From contig NZ_KB905342.1 in NCBI RefSeq assembly GCF_000378765.1, forward strand, positions 806,001 through 870,000: a stretch of 64,000 bases of DNA, written 5' to 3'. Within the stretch, counting starts at the first letter, position 1. Every line of letters starts with the position of its first letter. Under the pieces are notes generated by a model. That model ran no database searches. It had not been told where the DNA came from and saw only the letters and a program-made list of their open reading frames with translations. The DNA comes from Psychroflexus tropicus DSM 15496 (GTDB lineage: Bacteria; Bacteroidota; Bacteroidia; Flavobacteriales; Flavobacteriaceae). Both the position numbers and the translations under genes were made by a program. Shown here in pieces: positions 58,778 to 64,000 of this stretch.

Positions 58778-60808
58778 ATGACCAATCCAAAAAAACGTTA
58801 CCTCACGAAATCCAGATATAAACTAGGACTTGAATGTCCTAATAAACTATACTACACTAATAAGAAAGATTATGCTAATGCGAAAATGAATGATCCTTTC
58901 CTACAAGCTTTAGCCAGTGGAGGATTTCAGGTAGAGGAATTAGCTCGTATGCACTATCCTGACGGAATTTTGATAGAAGATAAGAAATCAGATGAAACTT
59001 ATGATTATCAAGATAAGGTTGATCAAACTATTGAGTTGCTTGAAAATAATGAGGATGTTGTTATTTTTGAAGCGGCATTTTTATATCAAAACTTATTCAT
59101 AAGGGTTGATATTTTAGAGAAAAAAGGAGATCAGATTAACTTGATCGAAGTCAAAGCCAAATCATTTGATTCTACTAATGCAGAATTTGAGTTTGTAGGT
59201 AAAAGAGGAGGCTTAGATTCGAATTGGAAATTTTATTTATTCGATGTGTCTTTTCAGAAATATGTCATCAATAAAGCTTTTCCTCAATATACAGTCAAAC
59301 CTTTTTTAATGTTGGCTGATAAATCTCAGACCACAACGATAAATGGACTCAATCAATTGTTTCGCATCACCAAAAACAATGATAACCGAACAGGTGTTGA
59401 ACGCAAAATCGATCAATTGAAGAATATTGAAGCTGAATCCGTTCTAGGAATAGCAGATATAAGTAACGAAGTAAGAGGTATTGAAAGCGGACGACACAGA
59501 ATTATTGAAGACTACGATTTTGAAGATGGAATACAAATATTTGCTAAGGCATATCAGGAAGACCGATACCTTGGTCATGATTTAAACTTTAATGTTTGTA
59601 AACATTGCGAATTCAAAACTGATAAACAGAACAAAGACGAAAAGAAGTCAGGGTTTGAAGAATGTTTTAAAATGCAACTGAATTGGAAAGAAAAGGATTT
59701 TAAGCAACCAACTGCTTTTGAAATATCGAGATTACATTTTAGCAAACTAAATAAATTCAATGAGCTAGGTATTCTAAAATTAGAAGATATAGAGGATGTC
59801 GAGCTCCTACCAAAAAAAGAATCCGCACCTGTTATGAATGGAATGTCAACCTCTGAACGCCAGCTCATTCAAAAACATAAGGCTTTGGAAAAAGACTTTA
59901 CTCCTGTGGTTTTGAAAGATGAATTAAAGGCTGAAATTAACAGTTGGACGTTTCCGTTAAACTTTATCGATTTTGAAGCTTCGACAATGGCTCTGCCTTT
60001 CTATAAAGGACAATCGCCCTATGAGAAAGTAGTTTTTCAATTTTCTGTTCACACGTATCAAGAAAATGGAACTATAGAACATGCTGATGAATACATCAAC
60101 GTTCAGCCGGGGGAGTTTCCAAATTTTGAATTTGTGAGACAACTCAAAAAGGCTTTAGAAAAAAATAAGGGAACAGTATTTCAGTTTTCCCCTTACGAAA
60201 ATTCTACCCTAAACCAAATTAAGGCTCAGCTTGAAAATTCTGATGAAGCTGATAAAGAGAAACTTATCAATTTTATTCAAACGCTTACAACTCCCCCAAC
60301 CAGCAAAAGTTATGAAGGAGAATTATGGAATCCTACTCGTGGAATGGTAGATTTATGTGAAGTGGTTAAGGCTTATTATTACAACCCACATACAAAAGGT
60401 AGTAATTCCATTAAAGCCATACTTCCAGCGGTTTTTGAGTCCAGCAAGCTTATTAAGGAAAAATATACCAGGCCCATAAAGGAGATCAATATGACTTCTA
60501 AAAATTTTGAAGATGACTACATCTGGCTAAAACAAAACGATGATAACACAATTGAAGATCCTTATAAAAGCTTGAAACCACCATTTGAAGATTGGGATCC
60601 AGAGTTTGAAAGAAAAAGTGAAATTGAAGAAATTAATAATGGAGGAGCGGCTCTTACGGCCTATGGTTTGACACAGTACACGGATATGGGAAATGAGGAA
60701 AGAAAAGAAATCAAAAATGCACTTCTTAGGTATTGTGAGCTGGACACTCTGGCGATGGTAATAGTTTATGAACATCTGGTTGAGGTGAGTCAAGACGATT
60801 TTATTTGA
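58778..60808 (+). CDS. DUF2779 protein: Cas4-like nuclease half plus RNase H-fold half
   Basis: A 676-aa protein. The N-terminal part (RYLTKSRYKLGLECPNKLYY) begins like Cas4/AddB-type nucleases and contains the PD-(D/E)xK core (FIRVDILEKKGDQINLIEVKAKS). CKHCEFKTDK and EECF could supply a metal-cluster Cys set together with C17. The C-terminal part begins NFIDFEASTMALPFYKG (exonuclease-like first D and E) and ends with RYCELDTLAMVIVYEHL, typical of RNase H-fold nucleases. This is the DUF2779 layout. DUF2779 proteins occur in defence islands. It follows the OGG-fold-like gene. Confidence 0.85.
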   Translation: MTNPKKRYLTKSRYKLGLECPNKLYYTNKKDYANAKMNDPFLQALASGGFQVEELARMHYPDGILIEDKKSDETYDYQDKVDQTIELLENNEDVVIFEAAFLYQNLFIRVDILEKKGDQINLIEVKAKSFDSTNAEFEFVGKRGGLDSNWKFYLFDVSFQKYVINKAFPQYTVKPFLMLADKSQTTTINGLNQLFRITKNNDNRTGVERKIDQLKNIEAESVLGIADISNEVRGIESGRHRIIEDYDFEDGIQIFAKAYQEDRYLGHDLNFNVCKHCEFKTDKQNKDEKKSGFEECFKMQLNWKEKDFKQPTAFEISRLHFSKLNKFNELGILKLEDIEDVELLPKKESAPVMNGMSTSERQLIQKHKALEKDFTPVVLKDELKAEINSWTFPLNFIDFEASTMALPFYKGQSPYEKVVFQFSVHTYQENGTIEHADEYINVQPGEFPNFEFVRQLKKALEKNKGTVFQFSPYENSTLNQIKAQLENSDEADKEKLINFIQTLTTPPTSKSYEGELWNPTRGMVDLCEVVKAYYYNPHTKGSNSIKAILPAVFESSKLIKEKYTRPIKEINMTSKNFEDDYIWLKQNDDNTIEDPYKSLKPPFEDWDPEFERKSEIEEINNGGAALTAYGLTQYTDMGNEERKEIKNALLRYCELDTLAMVIVYEHLVEVSQDDFI

Positions 60809-61041
60809 TTCCTTAGTCTATCATCATGCTTGAGTATTAATCCTCGTTGCGGTCCATGTATAACTAAGCGATACCTTCATCAGTAAATTTAGTTTAAATT
60901 AAAATCCAGAATAAGTTTACATTTCGATACTAAATTTCACTTTTTGGAATAGGTTGAAATTTTAGCATTTTGTTCTTTTGTTAGCTTAAAAACAAGTTTT
61001 AAAATAGATAGTGATTAGGCATCAATTCTATTTTTTTTCGG

Positions 61042-61662
61042 CTAGAGCTCGTTTAAAGCACGTTGTAATGCCTTATATTCTCTGCCTTGATTATTAATTG
61101 ACTCAATAATTAGATCCTTCAATTGTCTAAGCATTTGTTGGAAATCATGCCTTCTTTCAATTCGTTGTAAAGCTGTGTTGTTAAGAGCCTTTAATAATTC
61201 ATTTTTAATCTCATTTTCATTTCCCTGCAACAAATTAATTCCAAATTGGGATAAAAGTTCGTAGTTTTTTAGACCATTTGAATACCTGTCTCCATATAAG
61301 AAGGTAGGGATGAGCATTTTTTTCTCAGTGCTTAAACCATCATAGGATCTCATCATCTGATTCATTTCTCGATTTTCTAAATCATTAGGATCAGCGGATA
61401 TTAATATGAGTTCAAATGCAGGAATTAATGCTGGATCTTCATCCCTAATAAAACGCTTTACAAAAGTTTCTAATGTTTCATCATTGTATTTATTAAAAAG
61501 TAACTTTACGCTCGATTTATAAACATCTACATTACTTTGCAGTAGTCGTGGGTATATATTCATTTTACGTTTACTAATAAGTAAATCAAAATAGATTTTA
61601 GTAAATCTATTCTTACTATTAGTGACTTCGGAATCAACATAATTGGCTAGCGATTTAGTCAA
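61042..61662 (-). CDS. Paralogue of the 62110 protein with a lost original start
   Basis: A 206-aa helical, cytoplasmic protein; more than half of its residues match the 227-aa protein at 62110-62793 (shared text: NYVDSE, RFTKIYFDLLIS, LLFNKYNDETLE, FVKRFI, LLSQFG, QLKDLIIESINNQ and ALNEL at the end). The present first codon is TTG. Upstream the frame still encodes LSFIT, matching the paralogue, but the original ATG is out of frame because four bases (one ATGA-type unit) are missing relative to the paralogue. It may be translated poorly. Function unknown. Confidence 0.55.
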   Translation of the reverse strand: MTKSLANYVDSEVTNSKNRFTKIYFDLLISKRKMNIYPRLLQSNVDVYKSSVKLLFNKYNDETLETFVKRFIRDEDPALIPAFELILISADPNDLENREMNQMMRSYDGLSTEKKMLIPTFLYGDRYSNGLKNYELLSQFGINLLQGNENEIKNELLKALNNTALQRIERRHDFQQMLRQLKDLIIESINNQGREYKALQRALNEL

Positions 61663-61828
61663 TGATGTTATAAAGGATAATTCATATTATAATGGATTTA
61701 AGTTTAAAATTATTTATAACAATATACTTTAACTATACACTCAATCTGCATACTTATAAGCTTAATGCATTTGATTACCAAATTTACCAATTTCGATATA
61801 GTAAGCTATTTCATACTCAGTTAGTTTA

Positions 61829-62065
61829 TTAATCTTTTTCAGTATCAAATAAAAATTTTCTTCTATTTTGAAGATAATCATAAATCAGGACTGAAGCAAT
61901 AATAGCCCAAATGAGCCTGACTGTCCAAATGTTGAATTCCATAAATAAAAACTTATCGGTTGCTGAGTTATCAAATAATAAACTACAAATAAGCTTAAGG
62001 GCATTGATTACCCCTGTTATCAAACTATATTTTCTCAATTTATCTTCAAAATGTTTCATCTTCAT
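61829..62065 (-). CDS. Small membrane protein between the two paralogues
   Basis: A 78-aa protein with two hydrophobic segments (about 17-30 and 46-63). It has no recognised family. It lies between the duplicated genes on the same strand, 44 bases after the first and about 170 bases before the second, so the original unit may have been paralogue plus membrane protein. The second copy shows no membrane-protein partner. Confidence 0.5.
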   Translation of the reverse strand: MKMKHFEDKLRKYSLITGVINALKLICSLLFDNSATDKFLFMEFNIWTVRLIWAIIASVLIYDYLQNRRKFLFDTEKD

Positions 62066-62109
62066 TTTTACATTAGAATTTTGGTTTTTTATTAAATATT
62101 TTGGAAATA

Positions 62110-62793
62110 CTACAATTCATTTAAGGCACGTTCCAATCGATTAAGCCTTAGGTTTCTTGTCTGGTTATTTATTGATTCAATAATGAGATCTTTCAATTGT
62201 CTAAACATTTGTTGAGCATCTTGACTTTTCTCAATGCGATGTAAAGGTTTGTGATTATTGAGAACTTTCAATAACTCTATTTTAACTTCATTGTCATTTC
62301 CTCTCAATACATTGGATCCAAATTGGGATAAAAGTTTATAGTTATTCAAGCCTTTTTTGTATGATCCACCATATAGGAAAGAAAGGATGAGTGATTTTTT
62401 TTCAACACCTGATCTTTCAAAGGAACTTATCATTCTATTTATGACTTGATCTTCTACATTGTTGGGGTTGACTGATAGTAAAACCACCTCAAAAGCTGGA
62501 GTAAGCGCAGAATCTTTGTCTTTTATAAAACGCTTTACAAAAGCTTCTAAAGTATCTTCATTGTATTTGTTGAAAAGTAATCTCATGCTCGCCATGTAAA
62601 TATCCTTTTCAGTTCTTTCTAAAATATCTGGCCGATAAAACTTTCCATTACTGATTAAAAGGTCAAAATAAATTTTAATAAACCTACTTTTACTTTGGGT
62701 TTCCTCTGAATCTACATAATTAGAAAGTGCTTCAGTCAACGAGGCGATGTAGGATAATTCATTCATGCTCATGCTTGTTTTTATTTTATGCAA
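62110..62793 (-). CDS. Protein of unknown function, intact copy of a duplicated pair
   Basis: A 227-aa mainly helical protein without signal peptide. The likely start is an internal ATG (MNELSYIAS) at 62766, because the aligned part of its paralogue begins there; an upstream ATG at 62793 is in frame. The final residues LERALNEL are shared. The helical repeats around residues 60-200 look like HEAT/TPR-type scaffolds. Function is not recognised. Confidence 0.6.
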   Translation of the reverse strand: MHKIKTSMSMNELSYIASLTEALSNYVDSEETQSKSRFIKIYFDLLISNGKFYRPDILERTEKDIYMASMRLLFNKYNEDTLEAFVKRFIKDKDSALTPAFEVVLLSVNPNNVEDQVINRMISSFERSGVEKKSLILSFLYGGSYKKGLNNYKLLSQFGSNVLRGNDNEVKIELLKVLNNHKPLHRIEKSQDAQQMFRQLKDLIIESINNQTRNLRLNRLERALNEL

Positions 62794-62894
62794 AACTAGA
62801 CTTAGACTAAGACGAAACGTGTCGTAGAAAGATTTGTGTTTAAGAATAAAAATGATATTAAAAGAGTCAGGGATTTAAGGGAAGGATTGAATGC

Positions 62895-62945
62895 TGTAGG
62901 CTCCCTCTTAAATAGGACAGTCAATAATTCGAAGTTATTAACTTT
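62895..62945. repeat. Solo 51-bp IS end near the right island boundary
   Basis: Matches the outer left end of the IS at 26770-26820 over the same 51 bp with about seven differences (both begin TGTAGGCT and contain AAATAGGACAGT-AATAATTCGAA). No transposase lies next to it. Confidence 0.7.
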
Positions 62946-63229
62946 AAATACAAACTATTAATATGAGAACAGGGGATTAAGTGAAAGTCTTATCATCAAA
63001 GCTCTTAAATCAAATAAACTAGAAAGTGTTGTAAAAAAAGTCAACACCTTCCGATATATAAGTTCATGAATATGGTTGATGTAGAAGACTAGAATTAAAA
63101 AAAGAGTATTCTGAGTTTAGAAGGGATCGGATAAGTACAACTTTATTTTACTTAACCTTAATTATTATATAAATTATAATCGGGGAAGAAAAGCGAAAAT
63201 CTGTCCGCAATATGTCCGAAAATAAGAAA
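62946..63229. other. Gene-free stretch before the right boundary
   Basis: No credible gene. A hairpin (GTGTTGTAAAAAAAGTCAACAC) lies near 63027-63048. The rest is AT-rich. Confidence 0.4.
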
Positions 63230-63253
63230 AGCCACTGATTATCAGTGGCTTTT
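63230..63253. terminator. Hairpin next to the right tRNA remnant
   Basis: AGCCACTGAT and ATCAGTGGCT pair around one or a few bases, flanked by A and T runs. It has the same position relative to a tRNA-Pro remnant as the hairpin at 24811-24836. Confidence 0.6.
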
Positions 63254-63268
63254 GTCGGGGTGGCAGGA
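63254..63268 (-). other. tRNA-Pro 3'-end remnant (copy 3), probable right attachment core
   Basis: GTCGGGGTGGCAGGA is identical to 25026-25040. On the minus strand it is the T-stem arm and acceptor arm of tRNA-Pro, here without encoded CCA. Confidence 0.6.
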
Positions 63269-63321
63269 GTTTTATGTAACTCACTGATCCCCATAATATT
63301 GAGACCTTGTACTTTAAATTC

Positions 63322-63407
63322 TGGATATATTCACCGAATCCTTCACTAAACTAAAAAGAACGTAAAAATTCATACGAATTGATCATCTTTAACGCCATAA
63401 ATATAGT
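63322..63407. repeat. 86-bp direct repeat, right copy (island boundary)
   Basis: Partner of 25093-25178, one mismatch (A at 63350). Confidence 0.9.
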
Positions 63408-64000
63408 AAAATAATTAAACAAACCTCTTACTCATTTTGTCGTGTATTAATTATTCATTTTTACATTGAGTAGATCTATATGAGTTTACCAAAAAATCAA
63501 GATTTTTTACTTTTCCCAGAGCCATCGCATTACCTTTTGTTGCTTTTTCATGTTCAAGTTTTGAAATTAATAAGGAGCTATAAATAGAGTATCAGTTTAT
63601 GCGCTCCAGTTCATTTCAAAGCTTGTTTTTTTAGCATCAAAAGGGGAGGTGATGTATGAAGAAGTTTGAAATAGATTGCCTGAAATCCTGATCGATATGT
63701 TTTAGTTCATGCTAAGCGGACTTGAGTTACAAAGCTTTGAAAAAAAATTATTAATACAACATCAAAGCTTTTTAGCTTATGTCCAAAACCATTTGTAATG
63801 AACCTCTTTTGCTGTTTCCGAAGTTGTCGGGTGAAGCTTTAGTGGAGCGGAAGTGGATGTGGTGAGTGAAATCTGACACACTAGAACTTTTTAATTTAAA
63901 TTTTCTTTTTTTCACTAAACAAACGTTAAGTACGGTTTTCCCGTAACAAATGTACGGTTAAACAGTAATCAGGTTTTAATTTTTACCTTTAAATTTGTTA
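63408..64000. other. Chromosomal flank without a recognisable gene
   Basis: No convincing coding region on either strand. On the minus strand a fragment of about 45 codons (SKLEHEKATKGNAMALGKV...), ending near 63,443, reads like a protein C-terminus and may be a gene remnant. The rest up to the right edge carries no clear signal. Confidence 0.35.

Larger units (their letters stand above)
25023..63407. mobile_element. Genomic island of about 38 kb at a tRNA-Pro-derived site
   Basis: The island is bracketed by a tRNA-Pro 3'-end core plus an 86-bp direct repeat on each side. Inside are two insertion sequences and several IS scraps, an Rhs/toxin row, attC-like palindromes, several defence-type genes and many broken genes, all unlike the flanking housekeeping region. 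No integrase, relaxase or replication gene was found, so it may have lost its mobility genes or been built by several insertions. The extra tRNA remnant at 24841 suggests more than one event at this site. Confidence 0.7.

Noticed and set aside
25023-63407. Tyrosine or serine integrase within the island
   Set aside because: No frame shows the RHRY residues of a tyrosine integrase or a resolvase domain; only IS3 and IS110 transposases are present.

Overview
The window is low-GC DNA from a member of the Bacteroidota, almost certainly a marine Flavobacteriaceae. Support: -7 promoter boxes of the form TAnnTTTG, genes without Shine-Dalgarno sites, TonB-dependent receptors with a carboxypeptidase-regulatory-like N-terminal domain, a secreted metalloprotease with a type IX secretion C-terminal domain, and families such as DUF2721. 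No rRNA, intact tRNA or CRISPR array was seen.

Region 1 (1-24,840) is ordinary chromosome: a TonB-receptor tail, an OmpR/PhoR-type two-component pair, a glycosyltransferase-like protein, trmB, a LysE exporter, an alkyltransferase-like protein, a probable small RNA or 16-codon gene, a large outer-membrane barrel, an MltD-like lytic transglycosylase, a ferredoxin reductase, and a metal locus (TonB receptor divergent from a DtxR/MntR regulator plus ZIP transporter, with an operator-like inverted repeat on the receptor's -7 box). lspA, a secreted metalloprotease, an FAD oxidoreductase, a fructosamine-kinase-like protein and a bile-acid:sodium-symporter-like protein follow. Two genes here are broken (DUF2721 and a porin-family gene).

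Region 2 (about 24,841-63,407) is a genomic island of about 38 kb. An 86-bp direct repeat with one mismatch (25,093-25,178 and 63,322-63,407) brackets it, and each copy sits next to a 15-bp remnant of a tRNA-Pro 3' end. Its parts are: (a) 25.6-33.1 kb, an Rhs protein followed by a decaying row of toxin/immunity-like cassettes, cut by an IS3-family element; (b) 33.1-44.3 kb, accessory genes separated by long imperfect palindromes resembling integron attC sites, including a caspase-domain protein, a PD-(D/E)xK nuclease and a three-gene module (GIY-YIG nuclease, 70-aa protein, SMC-like ABC ATPase), interrupted by an IS110-family element; (c) 44.3-57.2 kb, a group of mostly unrecognised genes with a WYL regulator and an AAA+ ATPase; (d) 57.2-62.8 kb, an OGG-fold-like glycosylase gene next to a DUF2779 nuclease-like gene, and a duplicated unknown gene.

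The most striking observation is in (c). The palindrome TTGCAATATTGCAA occurs four times, each upstream of a different transcription unit, and its centre is exactly 34.5 bp upstream of the first base of the -7 box in all four cases. This looks like a one-activator regulon covering the locus; the WYL protein encoded inside it is the obvious candidate regulator. The regulon, the GIY-YIG/ABC module and the Rhs cassette row are the best candidates for undescribed biology. Many island genes carry single stop codons or frameshifts, so the island is decaying or the assembly has errors.
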